DNA of 64,000 bases from Craspedostauros australis (Eukaryota > Bacillariophyta > Bacillariophyceae > Mastogloiales > Achnanthaceae). Positions 20,101 through 28,568 of this stretch are shown one piece after another. The stretch lies in NCBI GenBank assembly GCA_026770025.1, contig JAMXDE010000004.1:1-64000 (forward strand), written 5' to 3'. Position numbers and translations under genes: made by a program. The notes below the pieces were generated by a model. It searched no databases. It was not told where the DNA came from and saw only the letters and a program-made list of their open reading frames with translations. Position 1 is the first letter of the stretch, and each line of letters starts with the position of its first letter.

Positions 20101-23100
20101 GTCGTCCACGATCAGGGTCCAGTAGCGTTTATCTCCGAAGCTTATGTGTTTAGTGTAACTAATGTCAATGAAGAGCCGTTCGCCGCGGCGAGTCGCTCTC
20201 GGAATGGTTGCCTTCGGAAGATTCTTCACTCTTGCGTTCGCGACCGCGCAGTCGCGACACACCGGCATCTCGCCGATGATTTTCCATCCGTATTGAGCGG
20301 CTGTCCGCTTCATGGTCTCGAGCGGCGCGTGCCCGAGCATTCGGTGCAGGTTCACCGCGCTGATCTCCTTGGATGGATTCTTGACGATGGCTGTGCAAGC
20401 CTTGTCGTCGTTCGTTGGCATGATGGGATGCATCTGCACTCCCGTGATGAATCCGTTGGCCGTGGGGAAGACTCGGTCGAATACGATCTTCGTTCCGGAT
20501 CCGTTGATGATGTCCATCAGAATGCCGTTGCTACCAAGCTGGTAACCGTTGTACAGAGCCTTGTTCGTGGAGAAAAGGTTCACCGCCATTTTCGGTGTGT
20601 ACTTCACATCATCAAGCCGGATGACGTGGCCAGTGTTGTCTCGTTGCTTGACCTTCAAGCGAATGGATCCCATTTTGGGAGAGTCCAGCTTCGTGCTGTC
20701 TCCCACTTGGACGAATGACTTGATGTGCCGCACGTTGAAGAGAGCGGCGTCTGAATTGACGATGTGACACGAAGCTCCACTGTCGGCGAGCCAGGTGTCC
20801 TTGTTGACCTTGTCCTTGTGCTTGGTGCTCAGCTTGTGGAGCTGCTCCACGGCTGCTGCAGCTGTATCGGTCATGACGTTGTCTTCGTCCTCTTCGTCGA
20901 TGTGGACTCCATATTCGTTCCATGGATTCTCGTGATGTTCGTCGTCGGTCTCATCGGATAGCTGCGCGTAGTCCGATGGAGTCGTGTTGCTTCGGTGTGA
21001 TCTTGTAGCTGGATCGTATGGGTGGACGCGTGGTCGCTCTCGCAAGAGTACACGCATACATCCTGCAAGGATGTAGTGCAGATCTGTTTCTGGGATCGTT
21101 TCCGAGTTGTTGGCTTCCAGTATGTGGTTGATGACGATCGCATTGGCAAGGATCTCTTCAATTGATTCGAAGTGCTCGGATAGGATGGATCCCATCATGT
21201 TCACCCATATCGGCATGAGTACTCCTCGTGTGATTTCTGGGAACAGTCGCATCCCTGCTTCCATTACAGCGTCAAAGATGAGCTGCTTTTGGATTGTTAA
21301 TGCCGTTGCTGTTGCGTCTGGTGTGACAGTGTGACGGAGTAGATAGTCGACACTGTTGGGATCCTCGATATCCGGGAAGTCGATATTCGCTGGATAGACG
21401 ACACGCTCGTTTGGATTGAAGTTGTCGTCTGGATGATTGCCGTCCTCGGATTCGTCGCTGTCATCCTCATCGAAGATGCCCGATCTGTTGTTCCCTGCCG
21501 CTGGAGGAGGTGGCGCCGCTGCGCGGTTCGTTCCGCCTTGGCCTTGATTGATGAAGGTTCCCGTTCTCTCGTATCTCCCAATTTGAGGAGGAGGCATTTC
21601 ATCGCGGCTTGCCTCGTCGTCTTCATCTGCGCCGTCCTCGTCGGCGTCGTCGTCGTCGTCACTCATGGCCTCTTCGATGTCGCTATCGTTGGCCTCGTCG
21701 TCCATCTCAGCTTCGTCGCCGTATGAACCGATCAGGTCGTGCGCGTTGAAGCAGCATTCGTAGCTCACCTCGCGTCTTGGATCCACCTCGTGGATGATTG
21801 GCTCCTCGTTGAGCCACTCCGGGACGATCTCATCGTCCTGTACTTCGTCGTCACTTCCGACGCACTCGAAGTTATCGAAGAAGGAGTCTTCGATGTAGTC
21901 GTCGGACACCAACATGCAGAGCGGCATGTCCTTCGCAGAGAGTACCATCTCGTGCCCGCTCTTGTCGTGTCCTTCCGTAGCCGCGTTGGCTTGTTCGTTG
22001 TTCTTTTTGCTTTCGTTGAACTTCTTCTTTCGGCACTCCGCCTCGCGATGTCCGAAGATGCCGCAGTAGTTGCACTTGCCCTTGAAGCCGCTTCCCTTGT
22101 TACGCTTTCCGTTCATTTTGTTGTTGTTGTTTTTCTTGTTGTTCGATTTCTTGCGTTCTGGACAATCGGCGGATCTATGGCCATACACGCCACAGTTGTG
22201 GCAAGTACCCTTGAAGTTACCGGTGCTTGTGAAGCCGGTGTCGTTGCTCTTCGTGTTATTGTCTTGGAAGTCGTCGACGTATGCCTTGCCTCCTCTGTGG
22301 GTGGCGTATGCAGTACGGAGTACTCCTCTGATCGTGTTGATGGTAACCAGTTCTGGATTGAACGTGAGTTGATGTTGGAAGTTCACGATGTGTGTTCTGT
22401 ACTCGTTGCTCACCGTGCTGAGGATTTGCATGATCATTTCCTCGTCCGTGATCTCGTACTTGACATCGTGGAGACGCGATCGTAGACTCTCGAGTTGCGT
22501 GATGTAGATGTCGGGGTCCGTGTCTCTCTTCATCTTTTCGTTGTTGAATTGGCGCTTGAGTTTGATCTTCGTCACCGCGTCGGATGGTCGGAACTTCTCC
22601 GCGAGAACGTTCCACGCTGCGTGTGCGTCTCCTTCGGGGTAGTCGTCGGAGATGCACTGGTTGATGTACTGGATGGCTTGCTTGCCTTTTCCTTTCTCTG
22701 CATCCATCATGAGGATCAGATCGCTGAAGCAGTCGCATCCCAGCTCGTAGATCTCTTCCATCGCTTCCTTGGCTTCATCGGCGGCTGCCGCGATCTCGCT
22801 CACTGTTGGCACCTTGGTCTTGCCCAACATCACGTCTCTCGTCTTCTGTGCACGAGCGTATGCCTTCGCTTGGGACTCCCATGCGCTGTAGTCTTCCTGT
22901 TCACCGCTGAACATCGGCGCCTTGATGCGTCGCTTGTTCACGTTGGCTGATGTCGCCATGTTGATTCGTTGTTTCGTTGTTGGTGCGCTCGCGCCCTTGA
23001 TTTCCGTCTGTTTCTGTGTTGTCACTTTTTCGATTTTCGCCTGTTGTTGCGCGGAGATTGTTTTCGTCACAAATTCTCCTCCTGGTGGTGTCTCACTTTT

Positions 23101-23364
23101 ACCACTTCGTTTGGCTGTGCGAATGCTCTTCGTCACACCAGTCTCCTCTTGCTTGTACGCCTTGAGGATGCTCTCCTTCTCGCGGTGTAGCCTTGCAGAC
23201 CGTTCCTCTTCGGTCTCGTCGATCGCGCTTGCGTCTGCGCCTGATAGGACAGTAGCCGCGGTTACTTCCTTCTCTTCTCGTGGTGGAGTCTCACTCGCAC
23301 CTTCTTCTTGCTTGATAGTCGGGTTGGACAGAGGGATGTCTCTCAATTCCTCTTCCTCGCTCAT
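17119..23364 (-). CDS. Copia Gag-Pol polyprotein, single frame (Copia-2)
   Basis: A 2081-residue polyprotein whose sequence appears identical to that of Copia-1, with the same start (MSEEEELRDI), two CCHC knuckles, the acidic and helical insert, the protease DSGAS motif, the integrase DD35E triad, RT YVDD and RNase H. No stop or frameshift is present. With the near-identical LTRs this indicates recent activity of the family. Both copies could supply proteins in trans. Confidence 0.95.
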   Translation of the reverse strand: MSEEEELRDIPLSNPTIKQEEGASETPPREEKEVTAATVLSGADASAIDETEEERSARLHREKESILKAYKQEETGVTKSIRTAKRSGKSETPPGGEFVTKTISAQQQAKIEKVTTQKQTEIKGASAPTTKQRINMATSANVNKRRIKAPMFSGEQEDYSAWESQAKAYARAQKTRDVMLGKTKVPTVSEIAAAADEAKEAMEEIYELGCDCFSDLILMMDAEKGKGKQAIQYINQCISDDYPEGDAHAAWNVLAEKFRPSDAVTKIKLKRQFNNEKMKRDTDPDIYITQLESLRSRLHDVKYEITDEEMIMQILSTVSNEYRTHIVNFQHQLTFNPELVTINTIRGVLRTAYATHRGGKAYVDDFQDNNTKSNDTGFTSTGNFKGTCHNCGVYGHRSADCPERKKSNNKKNNNNKMNGKRNKGSGFKGKCNYCGIFGHREAECRKKKFNESKKNNEQANAATEGHDKSGHEMVLSAKDMPLCMLVSDDYIEDSFFDNFECVGSDDEVQDDEIVPEWLNEEPIIHEVDPRREVSYECCFNAHDLIGSYGDEAEMDDEANDSDIEEAMSDDDDDADEDGADEDDEASRDEMPPPQIGRYERTGTFINQGQGGTNRAAAPPPPAAGNNRSGIFDEDDSDESEDGNHPDDNFNPNERVVYPANIDFPDIEDPNSVDYLLRHTVTPDATATALTIQKQLIFDAVMEAGMRLFPEITRGVLMPIWVNMMGSILSEHFESIEEILANAIVINHILEANNSETIPETDLHYILAGCMRVLLRERPRVHPYDPATRSHRSNTTPSDYAQLSDETDDEHHENPWNEYGVHIDEEDEDNVMTDTAAAAVEQLHKLSTKHKDKVNKDTWLADSGASCHIVNSDAALFNVRHIKSFVQVGDSTKLDSPKMGSIRLKVKQRDNTGHVIRLDDVKYTPKMAVNLFSTNKALYNGYQLGSNGILMDIINGSGTKIVFDRVFPTANGFITGVQMHPIMPTNDDKACTAIVKNPSKEISAVNLHRMLGHAPLETMKRTAAQYGWKIIGEMPVCRDCAVANARVKNLPKATIPRATRRGERLFIDISYTKHISFGDKRYWTLIVDDCTDHCWSFFLKNKSDQPGYIKRFVQTIKSQTGDQQIIFRGDNSGENKSTQDILIDAGLNVKFEFTASNTPQQNGRVERKFAYLYTKIRSMLNGAQLDEEYRHGLWAAAASTATAIANITVAKNQKESPHRQFFGNDPPYADALRTFGEVGVVKTTYGGITAKLKNRGEEMVFIGYAHQHASGVYNMYRPSTKSLVCSRDIKWLNQSYGQFRGWAPAPNISNETGTTDADGFTTIGRKGAMPRTATRQTSEAKRVSFADSNRYYILSDSDDEDNEDDGVVTQLIHNDEEDRSESNHEDDEITPSGDEADNDTGVTPPNTPARSTHGTPSRPPPSKPSKRDIDRKERIRRHEARGRKGEANPKPSTGKSIPRALRELADYNERGRKEEGYESDSSSNQDSDELSDEENDDSNNETTDDEEIADEGEIEITHHSTTGLYGMNAIITESPAIDIGLSMQDENKEPEKHIEPTTFDGAFNHPDPIHRKGYRAAIKKEFDSMDTRKVYSKIKRDTIPRGRRCCKCKWVFKLKRDGTHRARLVACGYSQVAGVDFQEHYSPVIHDVTYRVMMVIMLIKKMDCALVDVVTAFLHGDLDEEIYMNCPNGMDHQPDEALTLHKPIYGLVQSARQWFKMLVSTLKNINFEQSAADPCLFYRKTNEGSMIVAIYVDDCFCCGDSKALETFLKDIQGSKFKVTIERGLGDYLSCNIELNHDKTRATLRQPHLIRHLIEEFGTKVEKMQRYGTPGTPGQIIVRPSEDNGLQKVGAEEHAEYRRGVGMLLFLIKHSRPDIANPVRELSKVLIGPTKAAMKEMYRIIKYVIDTKDYGLKIHPARPDDDGWDMELFCDSEYAGDKNTRISVGGFILYLCKVPILWRSKAQKAVTLSSSEAEYVALSEAAKEIFFVVQLLESVGVPVKTPIKVRVDNIGAIFIAKNPSTSQRSRHIDVRHHYVRNMVINKTIEIIFVKSEQNTSDGFTKNIKADLQREHEKSYLDTSRTFE

Positions 23365-23446
23365 TCAGTCTGCTACTCTTGAATGATGTTCGTCTTCCTC
23401 GCACGATACGATTCGCGGGCTCGCCCTGATCTATCGTTTATAAACG

Positions 23447-24240
23447 TGTTGGCAAGTTCCGCGCACGGTAACCTACGATCGTGGAAGATGGTGTTGGTTG
23501 ATAGTCGTTCGTTTGCTATTTCATTACTTGGCTACTCTGATGCTCTCGGTGTACGCTCGTTCTCTTGCCCGATGCTCTCGGCGCTTCAATCTGTTTCGTA
23601 GATTCAGTCTCCGACTATGAGTCGGTACGCGAGATGCTCTCTCGCTGCTCTTCTGTATTCTCTCTCTCTCAACATCGCGTGCTCGTCGCACACGATACTC
23701 CGTGTTCGATACGTACTCCGTATTCGACACTCCGTTCATTCAGTACTGGCTCCTACTCCATGAGTACTCGCCATTTGAAGTTCACCTTTCGTATCTATGA
23801 TGCTGATGCCCTTCGGTCATCGGATCTTCACCTTCTGCTCTGACTTGGAGACAGATGTCGACGTGGTGACATGATGACATCCTGTCGACGTCAGTAGGCG
23901 TCCTTCTGCTCTCCAGATGTCACGTTCCATTGGTGATGCAGCAGCCTGTCAGATAATATCGTCATCTGAGGTTTAGTTGGGAAGTACCTCGAGATTCTCT
24001 TGGTACCATTGATGGATGGACGGACGATCTTCCAATTCTCTCAGAAATCGTCATTTGCAAATTTCCTCCAGAAATCTTGCCCCTTTTCGTGTGTTCCATT
24101 TCCCCTGTAATTCTGACGAATCACAGTATACTATCGACACGAATGTAGTTATACCGTCCAAGTGTGTATGAGAGAATAGCGGGTGAACGATGCACATATA
24201 CTCGTACATCTCGACATATACTCACATGTACATCTCGACA
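23447..24240 (-). repeat. Copia-2 LTR, 5' copy (794 bp)
   Basis: Complement of the Copia-1 5' LTR. It carries two private changes (CTACTCTGATG near 23530 and CGTATCTATGATG near 23792). Confidence 0.95.
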
Positions 24241-24246
24241 CACCAA

Positions 24247-25602
24247 CTTGAGGTGTGAACCAATGCCTCGAACAAAGATGAAGCCACCAATGAAGCCACC
24301 GATGTGACTGCCTCTGTTGCTTGCGACCCATCTCATTTGGACTTGGCTGGTTGCCATCCCACTGCATTGCAAGCATCACCATCTGCGTGGGCAACAAGAG
24401 TCCTCAACACCAAATCAACATCACATTGCGTGTTGGGATGGGCTGACACGTTCAGCAATCAACAGGCGAAGCGATACCGTGCCATCTCCACTGTTTCTGC
24501 CTCACAGACCACCAACATATCATACCATGTGCATTCTATCCTGAGGCATGAGCGCCATCGTCTTGGCTCACGACTTGCAGAGCATCGATGCTCAACCGAG
24601 GTGATTGACAGGAACATCCGCCTCACAAATGAAGTTGGGAACACCACAAAGGAGGACATGTGGGGATACGGTGCGCATGGGCCATGGATCGCTGACCATG
24701 TGCTTCTTCTACCATACGGAAACTCTGTGTCAACCATGATCCGCAATACGGCACTCACACTCTGCATGGGGTTGCTGGTTGGTTCGTTGGTTGATTCGTT
24801 GGTTTCTTCTTTTGCTCGTCAAGCTCTCTGGATGCTTGGACTGGGCTGGCTCGTCGGTTCCTGTCTTTCCGCCACACTGGCACTGATCGCTTCGAAGATT
24901 GGAATGGATGGTGGCCCCGGAATTTGTTGCTTCAACAACGAGTGATCGCTCCTCCTGGGGCTTGGCAAGGGGCTTGACTGCAGTTTTGGCGTAATGGCGG
25001 AAGTGCAACTCCGGGAAAGATGAGAACGATAGCGTGATACGGGACGGTCGATAGAACCGCGCAGCAACCATGCTCCTCGCGGCTTCTCATCATTTCCCTC
25101 TGCCTTGTTCGCCATGTGCTCTTCGTAGATTGCCTCTTCCAGAAACTTGGATCGGCTGGCACCGGCACTGTCGCTTTGGATCTGCTTGGCAGTGTGACTT
25201 GGAGTAGAGTGCTCTGTGTGCGAATCCGGCGGCACGGTGACGACCGCACCGCGACGACCGCACGGCTTGTGAAAATGGTGCTGCCATGTGTCCATTGTCT
25301 GCGCAACGAACCAACAACGATGCTCATGGCGGGGCATGGATGGAACCACGGACGTCCAACCTGCTCGTGAATGACATCGGCAACATCCCTGTGTGCGTAT
25401 GTACTGTAGAGAGCGGACCGGACAAGTCATAGACAAGGAGGAGGTAGCGTGGAAGCAGTATCCAGCCCTTCAATCTCTTCAAACATCTGGTGCCTTTATC
25501 ACAGCGTTCTATTGCACGAGCAGATATAGTACTGTGCCCTCATCCTCATCTACAACCTTGTACAGCTCCACCATGAACATACGACTGTACTCATCAATAC
25601 CA
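24247..25602. other. Host DNA without a confident gene
   Basis: Frames of 130-215 codons exist on both strands (plus 24304-24945; minus 24819-25436, 24932-25327 and 24730-25071), but they overlap and none has a recognisable domain. The plus frame has two hydrophobic stretches near its end (GLLVGSLVDSLVSSF and LGWLVGSCLSATLALIA), so a membrane protein is possible. Before Copia-2 inserted, this DNA was continuous with 16075-16304. Confidence 0.4.
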
Positions 25603-26280
25603 TCACTCTCCGTTCTCCCACCGCGGAGGACAAAAATACTTATCATCAGTTGGGGGTTGCAGAATCAGTTTGCTTAAATCTAGATGAGTGGACATATCTT
25701 TCTCACTTTCAGCTGCCACTCTCATTGCTGTATCGTTCGACACCACGCAGTTGTGTTGATCAGCGAATATCAACATATCTATCGTGGTGTCCTCTGTGAG
25801 ATGCTTGTGGGCCAACTCCATTTCCAGAACAAGCTTGAGTAGCCAGAAGCCGAACTCGTTGGCCACAAGGATCAGCTGTTGCCGATCGTCCTGTCCAGTG
25901 AGGATGGAAGTTGGCTGGTGAGAGGCATCTGCATCGTGGTGAGCGTTGGTGTGAGCGCCAACATGAGTGCCGGTGTGAGCAGCAGCGTTGTCACGAACGC
26001 TGTCATTGAAAGATATCTTGGCTGTGTAGATACATTGGAGGACATATCGGATGTGTTTTGGTTGAAGATTGGGAAGAGGGATGGTTGTTTGGATGGGTTC
26101 AGTTCCATCGTGAGCGTCATCATTCGCGCGGTGAAGTTGGGTTCCTTTCTCGATCAGTGTCTCAATGGATGGGAGTGTGATGATGAGGGCTTGGGCGTTT
26201 GCCTTGGTTAGTTGCTGTTGGTCGCCTTGTCCACACAAGAAGATGGTGTCTGTCCTGTCCTCGGTTTGGAAGGATATGGC
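25603..26280 (-). CDS. BTB/POZ domain, probably the C-terminal half of an ankyrin-BTB protein
   Basis: BTB domains mediate dimerisation and often recruit cullin-3 ligases. The minus-strand frame contains TDTIFLCGQG at the start, then PLPNLQPKHIRYVLQCIYT, QQLILVANEFGFWLLKLVLE and a C-terminal helix region ending with DMLIFADQHNC. This is the strand-helix order of a BTB fold with an inserted His/Ala-rich loop of about 30 residues. There is no ATG at its head; the frame is simply open upstream to at least 26280 and overlaps the ankyrin gene in a different frame. I infer that the two were one protein, joined by an unseen intron or split by a one-base indel. The stop is TGA at 25603-25605. Confidence 0.6.
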   Translation of the reverse strand, partial: AISFQTEDRTDTIFLCGQGDQQQLTKANAQALIITLPSIETLIEKGTQLHRANDDAHDGTEPIQTTIPLPNLQPKHIRYVLQCIYTAKISFNDSVRDNAAAHTGTHVGAHTNAHHDADASHQPTSILTGQDDRQQLILVANEFGFWLLKLVLEMELAHKHLTEDTTIDMLIFADQHNCVVSNDTAMRVAAESEKDMSTHLDLSKLILQPPTDDKYFCPPRWENGE

Positions 26281-27173
26281 CGATCTTCTCCAATGTTGAT
26301 GTTGGTCCTCTTGTTGCTGCTGTGTTTGTGTTCATTCTCTTGCTCCTTTCGCTTCAACTGCTGTCCCAACTGTTCTTGTGGTTGTTCATTTCCTTGTTCG
26401 TTTTGTTGTAAGCGCTGCTGCAGTTGTTGCAGTTGTGTGTGAGCTGAAGGCGAAAGTCCTCTGATGAGGGACTCCATACACTCCAGTTGGCCCTTGCGGC
26501 ATGCCTCATGGAGGGGAGTCCAACCATTGATGATGTCTTGGCAGTTGATGTCGGCCCCACATGATTCGATGAGGTACTTCACACACTCCAGTTTGCCGGT
26601 GCGGCATGCCTCATGAAGGGGAGTCCAACCACGGTTGTCTTTGCAGTTGATGTTCGCCTCACATGATTCGATGAGGTACTTCACACACTCCAGCTTGCCT
26701 TGGCGGCATGCGAAATGAAGGGGAGTGAGACCATCCCTGTTTTGGCAGTTGACGTTCGCCTCACATGATTCGATGAGGTACTTCACACACTCCAGGTGGC
26801 CGCTGACGCATGCCTCATGAAGGGGAGTGTAACCATTGTCATCTTTGCAGTTGATGTTCGCCTCACATGATTTGATGAGGTACTTCACACACTCCAGGTG
26901 GCCATTGCGGCATGCCAAATGAAGGGGAGTCCAACCATTCCAGTCTGTAACCTTGTTGACATCAACTCCTTCATTCTGTGTCTTGTTCTGCTTCTTCCAT
27001 TCCTTCAACACCGACAAGTCACCTATCCTGGCAGCAAAAAGGAGTTGTTTGTTCGTAACATTCTCCATTTCGAGAGGATGGTCGATGGTTGCTGGACGAT
27101 TGACGTTGGACGTTGAACGATTGGCGTTGGATTGACTGTCGAGGAAGTGTGCTGTTCGAGCTACCCATGACAT
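26208..27173 (-). CDS. Ankyrin-repeat protein
   Basis: Five consecutive ankyrin repeats, each about 33-34 residues with GxTPLHxAC and LECVKYLIxSCEANxNC cores, lie between about 26460 and 26960. The repeats are unusually alike, which suggests recent internal duplication. They follow a variable N-terminal helix pair (LLFAARIGDLSVLKEW) and precede a Gln/Glu/Lys-rich tail. I placed the start at the ATG at 27173 (MSWVARTAHF); ATG 27068 (MENVTNKQLL) is an alternative, and the frame is open further upstream. A role in protein-protein binding is expected from the family. The BTB half begins in another frame before this frame stops at 26208. Relics of related genes lie at 3183, 27565 and 54535. Confidence 0.7.
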   Translation of the reverse strand: MSWVARTAHFLDSQSNANRSTSNVNRPATIDHPLEMENVTNKQLLFAARIGDLSVLKEWKKQNKTQNEGVDVNKVTDWNGWTPLHLACRNGHLECVKYLIKSCEANINCKDDNGYTPLHEACVSGHLECVKYLIESCEANVNCQNRDGLTPLHFACRQGKLECVKYLIESCEANINCKDNRGWTPLHEACRTGKLECVKYLIESCGADINCQDIINGWTPLHEACRKGQLECMESLIRGLSPSAHTQLQQLQQRLQQNEQGNEQPQEQLGQQLKRKEQENEHKHSSNKRTNINIGEDRPYPSKPRTGQTPSSCVDKATNSN

Positions 27174-27482
27174 GTGTGTTGTTGATGTGTTGGAGTATGG
27201 GGTTGAGCGGTGTGTGCGGTTGCCTCGTTTCAATGTTCTCCCGTTTCTCTCCTCGTTTCTCTGTTTGTCTGCTTCTTGATCGCACCCTGGTTTGGGAGAG
27301 GGAACCAGCGCTGTCCGGAGAGTGCGGATCCTTCCTTTTGCTGACTACGAACTGGCGCACACAACAACGAGAAGAAGGAACAGAACACCACACGCCCCCA
27401 CAACATCGCTGTTGCGAACGCGAGAACACCACAAATGGGAATCGTCGATTCTCGCTTCACCACTTTTGCACGTGCAGACAAG
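27174..27482. other. Upstream region of the ankyrin gene
   Basis: No separate gene is evident. It is the probable promoter and 5' leader of the minus-strand ankyrin gene; I see no clear core-promoter motif. Confidence 0.4.
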
Positions 27483-27648
27483 GAGACGAGAGCGTTATTT
27501 CAGTTAATTGGGCGTTAGACAGGGCATCAGCAGCTGAATCGTACGCAGCACAGTAGAGACCACGTCAGAGGTAAATGGCTCGTGCCTTGTGCTCATAATC
27601 AATCAGTTTCCCTTCGATTCCATGCCTTTCCCCGCAATTAGAGTTTGG
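27483..27648. repeat. Dispersed repeat R1, copy 1
   Basis: Closely matches 54415-54580 over about 166 bp in the same orientation with scattered substitutions (for example GGGCGTTAGACAGG versus GGGTGTTGGACAGG). Both copies lie just beyond the 3' end of an ankyrin-family reading frame on the minus strand, so R1 looks like a conserved 3' flank of that gene family. Confidence 0.75.
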
Positions 27649-27816
27649 TTTATCATTGACTCGTCGCTCTTTCTGAGCAAACAATATAGAGGAACAGCCT
27701 GAGGAGGCTACGATAATACTGGGCTGCAACATGTGCAGATCCTGCCATGGTTGGCACAGCCTGCGTAGTGCGGTGTCTCCTTTGACTTCCATGTGCTGGT
27801 GATTTTCGATCAACAC
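27565..27816 (-). pseudogene. Relic of an ankyrin-family gene, 3' part
   Basis: The minus frame begins MLIENHQHMEVKGDTALRRL, which resembles the first helix of an ankyrin repeat, and ends CGERHGIEGKLIDYEHKA. The latter stretch recurs in the minus frame at 54512-54703. I see no complete repeat, so I treat it as a fragment duplicated next to the ankyrin gene. Confidence 0.4.
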
Positions 27817-27968
27817 CAGAGAGACATCAACTCAGTGTAACGCAAATGTGAAACTGAGTGGCAATGATGGACGCATCATGCATGTGATCGACATGTTCGT
27901 TCCTTGAGTCGGCTGCCCATGGTCGTAGTACAGATCCTGGGTCAAAATTCCCGCTTCGCGACTTCACG

Positions 27969-28119
27969 ATATCCGTAAGGAATTTTTTGTGTGGGCGTTT
28001 TCGTAAGTGGACTCACCAGTCCACTTACGACCCCCTTGCATTTTTGGGCTTCGTAAGTGGACTCCTCAATCCAGTTACCGTAAGTGGACTGAGGAGTCCA
28101 CTTACGACCACAAAAAAAG
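27969..28119 (+). repeat. DT-B left terminal inverted repeat, outer part
   Basis: Contains a 12-bp-stem palindrome at 28002-28029 and another at 28079-28106, and a longer 16-bp stem pairing GTAAGTGGACTCCTCA (from 28053) with its complement downstream. The inner part of the repeat resumes after Copia-3 at 34709-34765. Confidence 0.8.
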
Positions 28120-28414
28120 AGAGCGAGTTTTAGGGTCAAACGAGTCGCGTAGCTCGTATTGGTCAAAGATTCTGTGACCGTACAGTCACAAGCAACCGAG
28201 GCGGAATGTTTGTGGCTGAAACAACACAGGGGAAAAACAAACAAACAGAGCATGTGTCTTTGTTGGATTCATGGCATGCGGTCACAATCTGGTTCACAAC
28301 AAGGAGTGTATCAGCAATACACCAACAGCAGATAAGCAATAGAAGACTGTCATCTGTGTGCCTGCGAGTGCTTCATTTCGCGTCCTGAGCACGCAAGCAA
28401 GCCAGAATCATTCG
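28120..28414 (+). repeat. Copia-3 5' LTR (295 bp)
   Basis: Starts AGAGCGAGTTTTAGGG and ends GCCAGAATCATTCG. It lacks the usual TG...CA ends. The internal region begins GTTTATCAGTTGC at 28415. Confidence 0.9.
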
Positions 28415-28568
28415 GTTTATCAGTTGCTTCGCTCTGCGATTTGGAACCAGTGACGGCAGGAGCGACGGCTCGCAGAAGTCAGGTCACTTGGGAGCTCAAC
28501 GGACTTACGGATTGATCATCCAAGTGAGGGTGTCCAGCAGCGGCAGTACCGGCTGACCACCACACAGC

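Larger units (their letters stand above)
16305..24240 (-). mobile_element. Copia-2, young LTR retrotransposon, inverted near-identical copy of Copia-1
   Basis: A complete minus-strand element of 7936 bp with two 794-bp LTRs and one intact 2081-codon frame. CACCAA flanks it at 16299-16304 and 24241-24246. The only coding difference from Copia-1 I could find is a synonymous GAA/GAG change (near 7790 in Copia-1, 21570 here). Its two LTRs differ at only a couple of positions (for example CTACTCTGATG near 23530 versus CTACTCCGATG near 16390). It lacks the third LTR of Copia-1. Confidence 0.97.

Noticed and set aside
24304-24945. 213-codon plus frame with two hydrophobic stretches
   Set aside because: Overlapped by several minus-strand frames of similar length and without any recognisable domain; kept only as a possibility in the regional note.
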